From Anaerolineaceae bacterium (GTDB lineage Bacteria; Chloroflexota; Anaerolineae; JAAYZQ01), in NCBI GenBank assembly GCA_012514775.1, contig JAAYZQ010000052.1:1-20773 (forward strand): DNA of 20,773 bases. Direction: 5' to 3'. Within the stretch, counting starts at the first letter, position 1. Each line of letters starts with the position of its first letter. A model generated the notes under the pieces. That model was not told the origin of the DNA, did no database searches, and was given only the letters and a program-made list of their open reading frames with translations. Below are positions 1 to 6,423 of the stretch, in pieces. A program made the translations under genes and the position numbers.

Positions 1-18
1 GGGGGGGTGAGGGGGGCG

Positions 19-108
19 TTTGGACCACGAAGGGCGCGAAAGGGGCGACACATTCGCTTCACTCAGTGCACGAAGGCGCGAGGGGTTTCGCGCATTTCGT
101 GGTCCAAA
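19..108. repeat. Imperfect inverted repeat (23-bp arms)
   Basis: Positions 19-31 (TTTGGACCACGAA) are the exact reverse complement of 96-108. Pairing continues inward, after two mismatches, between 34-41 and 86-93 (GCGCGAAA/TTTCGCGC). The loop carries further CGAAGG-type copies. It looks like a decayed palindromic intergenic repeat rather than a terminator, because no T-run follows. Confidence 0.6.
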
Positions 109-337
109 CCGCTCTCGACGTGTCTGAGGCTCTTCGTGGCTGAGCACCAGGCCGTGCTTCTGACACACAACCGCGATCTATTCCAGGAAGGTGTGAACGC
201 CAGATCCCGGCGCCCGACAGGGTGATCGGCGGCAGGATCTGCCTGCCGGAGCCGGGGGGAGGGCAGGGGGGGAGCGGACTCTACTCTTCTACGGCTCCGC
301 GGGGATCGGCCGATGCCGGCGGCCGGCAGAGGCCGAA

Positions 338-367
338 CTCCGGCAGGATCTGGCGACCCTGCCGGAG
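338..367. repeat. Perfect 10-bp hairpin CTCCGGCAGG/CCTGCCGGAG
   Basis: Arms at 338-347 and 358-367 are exact reverse complements with a 10-nt loop. A related, shorter version (CGGCAGGATCTG followed by CCTGCCGGAGC) occurs at about 230-253. There is no T-run, so a terminator role is unsupported. Confidence 0.55.
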
Positions 368-421
368 CAGACGGCCCCGCGACCGTTCATAAACAACACA
401 ACAGTCATAACACTCCGCGGC

Positions 422-604
422 TTACAGCCGCACCCACCGCCCACTTTCCACGTCCAGGACGTAAAAGTCGCGCTCCAGCGCGCCCGACCGGGGGCCGCGC
501 AGGCGATCCAGCAGCCAGCGCTTGTCCCTGCCGGGGAGCTGCCGGACCCCCCGCTCGAATCGAATTGCGAGATCGTGCTTACGACGCCCCGGCCGTCTCT
601 TCAT
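422..604 (-). CDS. Small basic hypothetical protein, coupled to XRE regulator
   Basis: A 60-aa, Arg-rich protein with no family I recognise. Its start lies 26 bp inside the 3' end of the upstream XRE gene. A GGAGG stretch sits a few bases before the ATG, which suggests translational coupling. The sequence has no TM segment or Cys cluster. The C-terminal half (about 35-60) reads like a short beta-rich tail. It could be a real small partner of the regulator or a chance frame. The good ribosome binding site favours a gene; the short length and high GC argue for caution. Confidence 0.45.
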   Translation of the reverse strand: MKRRPGRRKHDLAIRFERGVRQLPGRDKRWLLDRLRGPRSGALERDFYVLDVESGRWVRL

Positions 605-1010
605 CCGCCTCCTCGTCGTCCTCGGCCTCCTCGCCGATCACCCGCGCCTGTGACCTGGCACTCAGATCGTTGAGCCGGTTCATCATCTCCACCTGGGCCA
701 CAGCCTCCGCCTTCCACTCCGCGGGCAGCCGCTCGAACTCGCGCACCAGCTTTCTCACCATGGCGTCAGCCTCGCGGCCCGCCACCTCGGTCTCTGCCAG
801 CTCCTCGCCGGCCGCCATGCGCACCACGTCCAGCCTGGGCGTGTCGAAAAAGTCCGCCAGGCGGAACAACGTCACCAGCTTCGGGATGTGGCCTTCGTGC
901 AAAATGCTGCTCAACGTCCCCGCACCCACCCGGGTGAGCAGCGCCGTCCGCAGCAACGAAAGGGACCGGCGCTCCATTTGTGTCTCCAACCACGTAGCCA
1001 GATCGCTCAT
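579..1010 (-). CDS. XRE-family helix-turn-helix transcriptional regulator
   Basis: A 143-aa predicted DNA-binding regulator. Residues 4-65 form the five-helix HTH-XRE fold: a WLETQMERRS helix, a recognition region around VGAGTLSSILHEG, then PKLVTLFRLADFF, which matches the family's 'P..tl.kiA..l' helix. Residues 66-130 are helical, and the C-terminus is very acidic (EEAEDDEEADEE). I chose the ATG at 1008-1010 because GAGGAG lies about 9 nt upstream and because the longer in-frame N-terminus would run upstream of the clear promoter at 1071-1099. It faces the cupin operon across a 225-bp gap and may control it as well as itself. The signal it senses is not visible. Confidence 0.85.
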   Translation of the reverse strand: MSDLATWLETQMERRSLSLLRTALLTRVGAGTLSSILHEGHIPKLVTLFRLADFFDTPRLDVVRMAAGEELAETEVAGREADAMVRKLVREFERLPAEWKAEAVAQVEMMNRLNDLSARSQARVIGEEAEDDEEADEETAGAS

Positions 1011-1061
1011 TCTCACGCTCCTCGCCGTGCCTCGCCGGGCACGCAGAACAAAATTTCGGGA

Positions 1062-1084
1062 TGTACCAACATTGTACCCAACAA
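1062..1084 (-). promoter_or_regulatory. Candidate operator: direct repeats over the XRE -10 box
   Basis: On the minus strand TTGTTGGGTACA is followed at once by ATGTTGGTACA, two near-identical 11-12 nt direct repeats. They overlap the spacer, the -10 box and the predicted transcription start. A bound regulator here would block the promoter, so autoregulation by the XRE protein is a reasonable inference. Confidence 0.5.
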
Positions 1085-1099
1085 TTGGCACCCTGTCAA
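1071..1099 (-). promoter_or_regulatory. Sigma-A promoter for the XRE gene
   Basis: On the minus strand TTGACA (1094-1099) and TACAAT (1071-1076) are separated by exactly 17 nt. The -35 box is a perfect consensus match and the -10 box matches 5 of 6. The start of transcription would fall near 1064, about 55 nt before the ATG. Confidence 0.85.
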
Positions 1100-1156
1100 G
1101 AATGGCTAACCCCTTTTTGCGAATGTTAAATTTTCTGAAGACGGCTCTTTGGGGGC

Positions 1157-1185
1157 TTCCCAAAATAGAAAATTTGTGCTATACT
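1157..1185 (+). promoter_or_regulatory. Probable promoter (extended -10) for the 62-aa ORF/cupin operon
   Basis: TGCTATACT gives an extended -10 element (TATACT at 1180-1185). A weak -35 (TTCCCA, 1157-1162) lies 17 nt upstream. A short inverted repeat, TTTGGG/CCCAAA, spans the -35 region and could be a regulator site. The leftward XRE promoter lies about 60 bp upstream on the opposite strand. Confidence 0.6.
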
Positions 1186-1235
1186 TCTTTCCAGGGCTCG
1201 GCCGTTACCAGGAGCACTCCCAACAGGAGGCTGAC

Positions 1236-1424
1236 ATGCAGGAGCGGAAGGAATCGTCGCACGACGCGCCGGCGGCCAGCGAGGGGATGGAGGACCTCGT
1301 CGCCCGCCTGACGCCCGCGCAGCAGCTCGAGTTCTACCGGGTGACGGCCAGCCTGGCCATAGCCTGCTCGGAGGCCATCCGGCAGGTCCTGGAAGCGATG
1401 GCCGGGCCTGCGCCCACCGAATAG
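1236..1424 (+). CDS. Small acidic hypothetical protein (62 aa)
   Basis: I do not recognise the family. The ATG at 1236 has AGGAGG about 6 nt upstream, and a promoter ends 50 bp before it. Residues 1-18 are polar. Residues 19-55 form one or two predicted amphipathic helices (MEDLVARLTPAQQLEFYRVT, then an Ala/Ile-rich helix). There is no signal peptide. The cupin gene follows after 17 nt with its own ribosome binding site, so the two are co-transcribed. It may be a small partner or regulator of the cupin. Confidence 0.65.
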   Translation: MQERKESSHDAPAASEGMEDLVARLTPAQQLEFYRVTASLAIACSEAIRQVLEAMAGPAPTE

Positions 1425-1441
1425 CAGATAGGAGGCGAACG

Positions 1442-1804
1442 ATGCACGTCATTCACAGGTCGATGGTCGAACAGTTCCTCGCCGACGACGGCTCCCTGGT
1501 GCGCGAGCTGGCGGCGCCGGGCAACGCGCCCCTGGCCGCCCACAGCCTGGCCGAGATCCGCCACCCGGCGGGCACGGCCAGCCGCGAGCACTACCACCGC
1601 GTGGCCGAGGAGGTCTATTACGTCCTGGAGGGCGCGGGAGAGGTGCGCGTCGACGGCCAGGCACGGGCCATCGGCCCGGGCGACGTGATCGTCATCAGCC
1701 CCGGCCAGCGCCACAAGGTGGCCCAGCAGGGCCAGGGGGACCTCGTGCTGCTGGTCACCTGCGTGCCGGCCTACTCGCCGGAGGAGGTCGTGTTCCTGGA
1801 ATAG
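1442..1804 (+). CDS. Cupin-2 domain protein, metal-binding
   Basis: A 120-aa single-domain cupin, a small beta-barrel that usually holds one metal ion. Cupin motif 1, G(X)5HXH(X)4E(X)6G, is complete: H50, H52 and E57, ending at the Gly of VLEGAG. Motif 2 follows as GDVIVISPGQRH (from Gly80), with H91 as the fourth ligand. Family members include isomerases, dioxygenases and sugar- or ligand-binding sensors; the sequence does not say which this is. AGGAGG lies just before the ATG. The stop is 1 nt from the stop of the convergent gene, with no terminator between. Its position facing an XRE regulator suggests a small regulated metabolic or stress unit. Confidence 0.88.
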   Translation: MHVIHRSMVEQFLADDGSLVRELAAPGNAPLAAHSLAEIRHPAGTASREHYHRVAEEVYYVLEGAGEVRVDGQARAIGPGDVIVISPGQRHKVAQQGQGDLVLLVTCVPAYSPEEVVFLE

Positions 1805-1805
1805 G

Positions 1806-3164
1806 CTAGCCCGTCGGCACGGCGGGCTCGGACGACGGCTCCTCCTCGTCCGACGAGCCAAAGACCTGCTTCATGACGCGGTCCACCAGCTCGAGGAGGC
1901 GGTTCTCCTTGAAGCCCGCGGCCCAGGCCACCAGGTAGACCACGCCGGGGGCAATGGCCGGTATGGTCTCCACCTCGCCGGTTGCCTGGCTGGCGGGCAC
2001 GATGCCCAGGGCGCGCACCACGAGGGCCAGGATCATGTACACCGTGGCGCCGACGATGAGACCCAGGAACGGCTTGCCGACGTACGAGATGACGTACTGG
2101 CTGTCAAAGTCGCGCATGCCGATGTGCTTGAAGAGGCTGTAGAGGACGGCGACGGCCCCGCCGATGCCGCCCCACAGCATCGCCGACAGGAAGACGTCCA
2201 GCTCCACCAGGCTCTGCGCCTGGCTGGCGGGCTGGAACAGCCCCTGGAACCAGTCCATGCCGGCCATGATGAGCAGCGCCAAAAAGATGACGCCCCAGAA
2301 CAGGCCCCAGCCCAGGAGGGGCCACTGCACCTTCTTGGCCGCGGACTCGCTCTCGGAGGCGCGCTTGAGCCGCACCCGCACCTGCTCGATATAGTACTCG
2401 GCCTGGGCGATGCGCTCCGCGTCGCGGCGAATGAGGATGTCGCGGGCCTTGAGGAGCTGGTTAAAGGCGTCGGTGGCGATGGACTCGTTCTCCCCCACCT
2501 TGCGCCGCACCTCCTCGTAGGTGGCGTCTATGTCGGTCGACAGCTCCCGGATGCGGCGGTCGCCCCACCACTTGAGGATGGCCTGGCGCTCCTCCTCCGT
2601 GACATTCAGCACGGGCAGCTCCAGGGGCTTGACCGGGGTCGCCGGCTCCTGGATGTCGCGTGCCAGCGTCTGGTCCTGGAACAGCTCCAGGGACGGCCGT
2701 GGGGGCCTGGGTGGCAAGACGCCGGCCGATACGTCGTCGACTTCCGGTGGCGGTGGCTCGTACAGGGCAGCTTCCTCGGCTAGGTCTCGTTCTACCATCG
2801 TTTCCTCCATGGTTGGTGCCGGCGCTTCGGCCACGGGCTCGGGCGGCTCCTCCGCGGCAAAGGCTTCCTCGGTCATGGCTGCCTCTATCTCCGGGTCGGA
2901 AAGCACGTCTTTATCCCGGGCAAGGCTGACCGCCTGCGCGCCGCGGGGCTGCGGCGCGCCGTCGCGGGCCTCCTCGAACAGGGCCCGCTCCACCGCGTCG
3001 TCCAACTCGCCCGGGGCAGGGCCGGGCGCTTCAATGGGGGAAGCCATCCCGGCCGACTCGGCCTCCGGGTCGCCGGGCAGGCGCGGCTCGATGTCCACGG
3101 CGGGCGGCTCTCCGAACAGGATCTCGGCCCCCCGGCCACGGATGCTTACTCGTCGCTTGGCCAT
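1806..3164 (-). CDS. Large acidic coiled-coil multi-TM protein of unknown function
   Basis: A 452-aa protein with no family I can name. Residues 1-30 are basic, with an RGAEILFGEP stretch. About 35-160 is Pro/Glu/Ala-rich and probably disordered. About 185-270 is strongly charged and likely coiled coil. Four hydrophobic segments follow (about 281-303, 320-347, 358-388, 401-418), and the tail is acidic. The N-terminal half is therefore probably a long cytoplasmic arm on a membrane anchor. I chose the ATG at 3162-3164 because GGAGGG lies about 9 nt upstream; longer in-frame starts read through the promoter region. It diverges from rpmH. A scaffold or membrane-organising role is only a guess. 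Confidence 0.8.
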   Translation of the reverse strand: MAKRRVSIRGRGAEILFGEPPAVDIEPRLPGDPEAESAGMASPIEAPGPAPGELDDAVERALFEEARDGAPQPRGAQAVSLARDKDVLSDPEIEAAMTEEAFAAEEPPEPVAEAPAPTMEETMVERDLAEEAALYEPPPPEVDDVSAGVLPPRPPRPSLELFQDQTLARDIQEPATPVKPLELPVLNVTEEERQAILKWWGDRRIRELSTDIDATYEEVRRKVGENESIATDAFNQLLKARDILIRRDAERIAQAEYYIEQVRVRLKRASESESAAKKVQWPLLGWGLFWGVIFLALLIMAGMDWFQGLFQPASQAQSLVELDVFLSAMLWGGIGGAVAVLYSLFKHIGMRDFDSQYVISYVGKPFLGLIVGATVYMILALVVRALGIVPASQATGEVETIPAIAPGVVYLVAWAAGFKENRLLELVDRVMKQVFGSSDEEEPSSEPAVPTG

Positions 3165-3342
3165 GGTCAGACCCTCCGTCACGATGCGTGGCCTACAAAA
3201 ACGAACGCTTCCTGGTGCGGCGTCGTTGTACGAGTGAAACCAGGTGTTCGCACGTCTGACGTCCATCGACGAACGGTCGAGATCTCGGGTACAAGTGCGC
3301 CGCATTCGCATGGGCAATCCCGGCAAACGAACAGACACCGTT

Positions 3343-3370
3343 ATTATACCACAAATGGCAGTAGATGCAA
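3343..3370 (-). promoter_or_regulatory. Extended -10 promoter for the 452-aa membrane protein
   Basis: The minus strand has a perfect TATAAT (3343-3348) preceded directly by TGG, an extended -10 element. The -35 is weak (TTGCAT, 3365-3370, 16-nt spacer). This leaves a 5' leader of about 170 nt before the ATG at 3164. Confidence 0.6.
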
Positions 3371-3390
3371 TGGGCGGGCATAAATTGTAA

Positions 3391-3407
3391 AAATCTGCCC
3401 CAGATTT
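3391..3407. promoter_or_regulatory. Palindrome between divergent promoters
   Basis: AAATCTG (3391-3397) and CAGATTT (3401-3407) are exact reverse complements around a CCC centre. The site touches the -35 region of the rpmH promoter and lies just upstream of the opposing one. It could be an operator acting on both; the protein is unknown. Confidence 0.4.
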
Positions 3408-3434
3408 GCAGGCAGAGCAAAAAGGGGGTATAAT
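3405..3434 (+). promoter_or_regulatory. Promoter of the rpmH-rnpA-yidC operon
   Basis: A perfect TATAAT lies at 3429-3434. TTTGCA (3405-3410) serves as a fair -35 with an 18-nt spacer. Transcription would begin near 3441, about 40 nt before the rpmH ATG. Confidence 0.7.
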
Positions 3435-3479
3435 CACTTGTTGTGATTTTCGCTGTACCAGATGAGGAGGTGAGTTAAA

Positions 3480-3617
3480 ATGCCAAAGCGAACGTGGCAG
3501 CCCAAGGTGCGACGTCGAAGTCGCGTCCACGGCTTCCGAGCGAGAATGAAAACCAAGGGAGGGCGCAGCGTCCTCAAGGCGCGACGGCTGAAAGGCCGCC
3601 ATCGGCTGACTGTGTAA
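3480..3617 (+). CDS. rpmH: 50S ribosomal protein L34
   Basis: A 45-aa, very basic protein of the large ribosomal subunit. It begins [19 protein letters not shown] and continues through [15 protein letters not shown] to KGRHRLTV. These are the conserved L34 blocks (KRT.QP, R..HGFR.RM.T..GR.VL..RR.KGR..L). A full AGGAGGTGA ribosome binding site precedes the ATG. It is the first gene of the operon. rnpA follows after 108 nt, as in most bacteria. Confidence 0.97.
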   Translation: MPKRTWQPKVRRRSRVHGFRARMKTKGGRSVLKARRLKGRHRLTV

Positions 3618-3725
3618 CCCGATGCACGCCTGGCTCTTGGCCTGACCGATCACGTCCGACCCAGCGAATCAGAATTAGCCAGATCTCTCTGTCCTGGTCC
3701 GTGAGGCCGTGAGCCAAGCGACGTC

Positions 3726-4079
3726 ATGCGTAAGAAACATCGCCTGCGTGCGACCGCCGAGATCGAGCGCCTCCGGCGTGAGGGCCGTAGCCTGGCCCAC
3801 CCTCTGTTGGTGCTGTTGATGCTGCCGAACGACAGAGAAGTCAGCCGCTTTGGCTTTTCCGTAGGCCGCAGGATAGGCAAAGCGGCCAGGCGAAACCGGG
3901 TCAAGCGGCGGATGAGAGAATCGGTCAGACAGCGGCTGGCGAGGCAGGAGGTCGCCTCGGGTTGGGATATCCTCTTGATCGCACGCCGTCCAATCGTGGA
4001 TGCGTCGTACCAGCAGGTCGATGAGGCCATCGGCCTGTTATTGCGTCGGGCAAAGGTAACGAATGGGGAGTTGTTGTGA
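3726..4079 (+). CDS. rnpA: Ribonuclease P protein component
   Basis: A 117-aa basic protein that binds RNase P RNA and helps it cleave 5' leaders from pre-tRNAs. The family signature [10 protein letters not shown] (residues 56-65) is intact. It is preceded by [13 protein letters not shown] and followed by the DILLIARRP strand near residue 80. The start gives the usual MRKKHRLR N-terminus; its ribosome binding site is weak. The 108-nt gap after rpmH contains imperfectly complementary ends (TGGCTC...GAGCCA) that could fold. The stop overlaps the yidD GTG start by 4 nt, indicating translational coupling. Confidence 0.97.
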   Translation: MRKKHRLRATAEIERLRREGRSLAHPLLVLLMLPNDREVSRFGFSVGRRIGKAARRNRVKRRMRESVRQRLARQEVASGWDILLIARRPIVDASYQQVDEAIGLLLRRAKVTNGELL

Positions 4080-4285
4080 AGCAGTTGTTGATGGGCGGGA
4101 TTCGCCTGTATCAGATGACCATTTCCAGGATCATGCCTCCCTCTTGTCGATTCACCCCGTCCTGTTCCGAGTATGGCTTCGAAGCCATCCGCAAGTACGG
4201 GGCCATCAAGGGGAGTTGGATGGCGATCAAGCGGGTTTCGCGCTGCCATCCGTGGAACCCTGGTGGTTACGATCCTGTGCCCTGA
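4076..4285 (+). CDS. yidD: Membrane protein insertion efficiency factor YidD
   Basis: A 69-aa protein associated with the inner face of the membrane that aids YidC-dependent insertion. It carries the family core [19 protein letters not shown], with Cys24 and Cys30, then Cys57 and the closing [12 protein letters not shown]. An amphipathic N-terminal helix (residues 3-20) would bind membrane. The start is a GTG at 4076 that overlaps the rnpA TGA (GTGA), with GGGGAG upstream. Order rnpA-yidD-(insert)-yidC matches the common bacterial cluster, except for the lipoprotein gene that follows. Confidence 0.96.
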   Translation: MKQLLMGGIRLYQMTISRIMPPSCRFTPSCSEYGFEAIRKYGAIKGSWMAIKRVSRCHPWNPGGYDPVP

Positions 4286-4319
4286 GGGGCCAGGTGCGGT
4301 ATTGCAAGGAGGCCATACT

Positions 4320-5456
4320 TTGACCAAGTGGAGATCGCGTTTGCTGCCCGTGCTGGGCCTGCTCCTGGTAGGCATCCTGCTGGCCGGCTGCGGTGCTACG
4401 CCCGTGGCCGAGAACTGGCCGGGTCTCACGCTGGAAGGCAACACGCTGTACGTCATCAGCGGCCTGCCCCAGAGGGTGTACCTGCTCGACGCCGAGACGG
4501 GCATGCCGAGGGCGAACTTTTTGCCCCAGGGCATGGAGAACGGCATCTTTTACTGGAGCCCGGTGACGGCGGCCGAGGGCACGGCGTTTGTCGGCTTTGC
4601 CGACACCACCAGCCGCGTGGCCGGCCTGTACGCCTTTGACCCCGAGACGGGCCAGGAGCTGTGGCACGTGCCGGCCGACGACCTGATCCTGCCGGCGCCC
4701 GCCTATGCCAACGGCATCGTCTATTTCGGCGATTCGAGCGGCCGCGTCTATGCCGTCGACGTGGAGACCAGGAGCCTGAAGCCGGGCTGGAATTTCGAGG
4801 CCGAGGAGGCCATCTGGGCATCTCCCGTCATCGACGACCAGCGCGTGTACGTCGCCTCCATGGACCACCATGTCTATGCCCTCGACGCCGAGACGGGAGA
4901 ACTGATCTGGAACACCGAGGTGAGCGGTGCCATGGCCGCCCCTCCCACCCTGGACGCCGGCACCGGCATCCTCTACGTGGGCGCCTTTGACGGGCGGGCC
5001 CACGCGCTGCGGGCCGACACGGGCGAGCTCCTGGATGGCTTTGAATTCCGCGCCGACAACTGGATCTGGTCGGAGGTGCTCGTCGCCGAGGACCGGCTGT
5101 ACGTCACCTCGCTGGACGGGCGGCTGTATGCCCTGGACCCGCAGACCGGCGATGTGCTCGCCCCCTACCCCTTTGACGTCAGCACCATCGCGGGCGCCGA
5201 GTCGGCCATTCGTACCTCGCCCGTGCTGGCCGGGGAGAATGTCATCGTTGGCACCGAGGCGGGCCGCGTGGTGGCCGTGAGCAACGGGCAGCAGCGGTGG
5301 ACGTGGCCGAGCGGCCTGCCCGAGTCACCGGTTTACACGACGCCCGTGGTCGGCGAGGGCCGGGTGTACGTGGTCCTGATGAACGGCAACGTGCAGGCGC
5401 TGGATGCCGAAACCGGGGCGCCGGGCTGGGCCTTTGTGCCTCCCCAGGCCAACTGA
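4320..5456 (+). CDS. PQQ-like (BamB-like) beta-propeller lipoprotein
   Basis: A 378-aa predicted lipoprotein. Residues 1-24 form a signal peptide ending in the lipobox LAGC (Cys24). The rest consists of about eight blades with the PQQ/WD-like signature '(V/L)Y....G.(V/L)YALD.(E/Q)TG...W', for example VYALDAETGELIW and LYALDPQTGD. BamB in Gram-negative bacteria has the same fold and scaffolds outer-membrane protein assembly. Here a surface scaffold or chaperone working with YidC is an inference from its position between yidD and yidC. The start is TTG 4320, with AAGGAGG 7 nt upstream; an earlier in-frame start would run through yidD. No PQQ-enzyme catalytic part is seen. Confidence 0.9.
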   Translation: MTKWRSRLLPVLGLLLVGILLAGCGATPVAENWPGLTLEGNTLYVISGLPQRVYLLDAETGMPRANFLPQGMENGIFYWSPVTAAEGTAFVGFADTTSRVAGLYAFDPETGQELWHVPADDLILPAPAYANGIVYFGDSSGRVYAVDVETRSLKPGWNFEAEEAIWASPVIDDQRVYVASMDHHVYALDAETGELIWNTEVSGAMAAPPTLDAGTGILYVGAFDGRAHALRADTGELLDGFEFRADNWIWSEVLVAEDRLYVTSLDGRLYALDPQTGDVLAPYPFDVSTIAGAESAIRTSPVLAGENVIVGTEAGRVVAVSNGQQRWTWPSGLPESPVYTTPVVGEGRVYVVLMNGNVQALDAETGAPGWAFVPPQAN

Positions 5457-5508
5457 TAGAGGCGATGAGTCGCCCGCGACACGGCGTCGCGGGTAGTAGG
5501 AGGAACCA

Positions 5509-6423
5509 TTGGGTATTACCGACATTTGGACCGTGCTGATCCTGCGGCCCATGCTCAACGCGCTGTTGTGGCTCTACAGCGCCCTGGGTGGGCAGTTCTG
5601 GCTGGCCATCATCATCTTTACGGTCGTCATTCGGGTCATCATGACCCCCCTGATGCTGCCCCAGCAGCGCTCGGCCAAGAGGATGCAAGAGGTTCAGCCC
5701 CGGCTGCAGGAGCTGCAAAAGAAGTATGCCAAGGACCGGGAAAAGCTCGCCCAGGAGCAGATGAAGCTCTACAAAGAAATGGGCGTGAATCCCATGGGCG
5801 GCTGTCTGCCCATGCTGGTCCAGTTTCCCATCTGGATCGGCCTCTACCAGTCCATCATCCAGGCGCTGGGCCACCAACCGCTGCAACTCTTGAGCCTGTC
5901 CCAGAACATCTACCCGTTCCTGCAAAACATCTGGGCAGCCGTGCCCCTCAACCGCTTTTTCCTGGGCATGGACCTGAGCCTCACGCCACAACAGTTGGGC
6001 GGGCTGACCTATGCCCTGCCCGTCTTTGTGGCCTTTACCTCCTGGCTGCAGACGAAAATGGTCACGCCGGCCGGTACCGCCGACGGCGGGCAGGCAGCCT
6101 CCTCCATGCAGAGCATGACGATGATGATGCCCCTCATGTTCGGCTTTTTCAGCCTGAGCTTTTCGACGGGGCTGTCCTTCTACTTTATCGTCTCCAACAT
6201 CATCGGCATCGTTACCCAGGGCTTTATCTCCGGCTGGGAGGGGTTGCTCTTCTGGAAAAACATGAACCTGTCCAGGCTTCTGGGCGGCGGCGGCCAGCCC
6301 CGGCCAGCCACCAACACCGGCCAGCAGACAGGCTCGTCCCAGGTGCAGGCCAGGCCCGCCGGCAATGAGAAGGGAATGCAAAGTGGAAGCAAAAAGCGAA
6401 AGAAGCGTCGTCGTAAGCGGTAA
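5509..6423 (+). CDS. yidC: Membrane protein insertase YidC/Oxa1
   Basis: A 304-aa insertase of the short YidC2/SpoIIIJ type, without the large periplasmic domain. The TM1 motif FTVVIRVIMTPLMLPQQRS contains the groove arginine Arg42. A charged hairpin follows (about 52-90). TM segments lie near 98-120, 163-184 and 205-240, including GGCLPMLVQFPIWIGLYQS. The C-terminus is strongly basic (KKRKKRRRKR), as in members that bind ribosomes. TTG 5509 was chosen because GGAGG lies 6 nt upstream. There is no obvious lipobox. The 3' end overlaps jag by 41 bp. Confidence 0.96.
   Translation: MGITDIWTVLILRPMLNALLWLYSALGGQFWLAIIIFTVVIRVIMTPLMLPQQRSAKRMQEVQPRLQELQKKYAKDREKLAQEQMKLYKEMGVNPMGGCLPMLVQFPIWIGLYQSIIQALGHQPLQLLSLSQNIYPFLQNIWAAVPLNRFFLGMDLSLTPQQLGGLTYALPVFVAFTSWLQTKMVTPAGTADGGQAASSMQSMTMMMPLMFGFFSLSFSTGLSFYFIVSNIIGIVTQGFISGWEGLLFWKNMNLSRLLGGGGQPRPATNTGQQTGSSQVQARPAGNEKGMQSGSKKRKKRRRKR

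Larger units (their letters stand above)
1..421. other. Intergenic region with inverted repeats, no gene seen
   Basis: No open frame here has a ribosome binding site or recognisable protein sequence on either strand. The stretch holds a long imperfect inverted repeat near its left end, a pair of related GC-rich hairpins around 230-253 and 338-367, and G-runs. It lies downstream of the leftward XRE operon, so it could contain that operon's 3' end. No U-tract terminator was found. Confidence 0.6.
3165..3479. other. Divergent intergenic region between the membrane protein and rpmH
   Basis: This 315-bp gap holds facing promoters (3343-3370 minus, 3405-3434 plus) and a palindrome between them. 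Its centre is noticeably AT-richer than the neighbouring genes. I looked for DnaA boxes, because dnaA/oriC often adjoins rpmH, and saw no TTATCCACA-type cluster. Nothing else recognisable was found. Confidence 0.6.

Noticed and set aside
7..225. Short plus-strand open frame at the left edge
   Set aside because: It lies over the inverted repeat at 19-108, has no ribosome binding site and no recognisable protein features.
579..1163. Longer 194-aa version of the XRE regulator
   Set aside because: The extra N-terminus would be encoded upstream of and across the strong promoter at 1071-1099, and the ATG at 1010 has the ribosome binding site.
3165..3479. Origin of replication next to rpmH
   Set aside because: rpmH often sits beside dnaA/oriC, but no dnaA gene and no cluster of DnaA boxes could be seen here.
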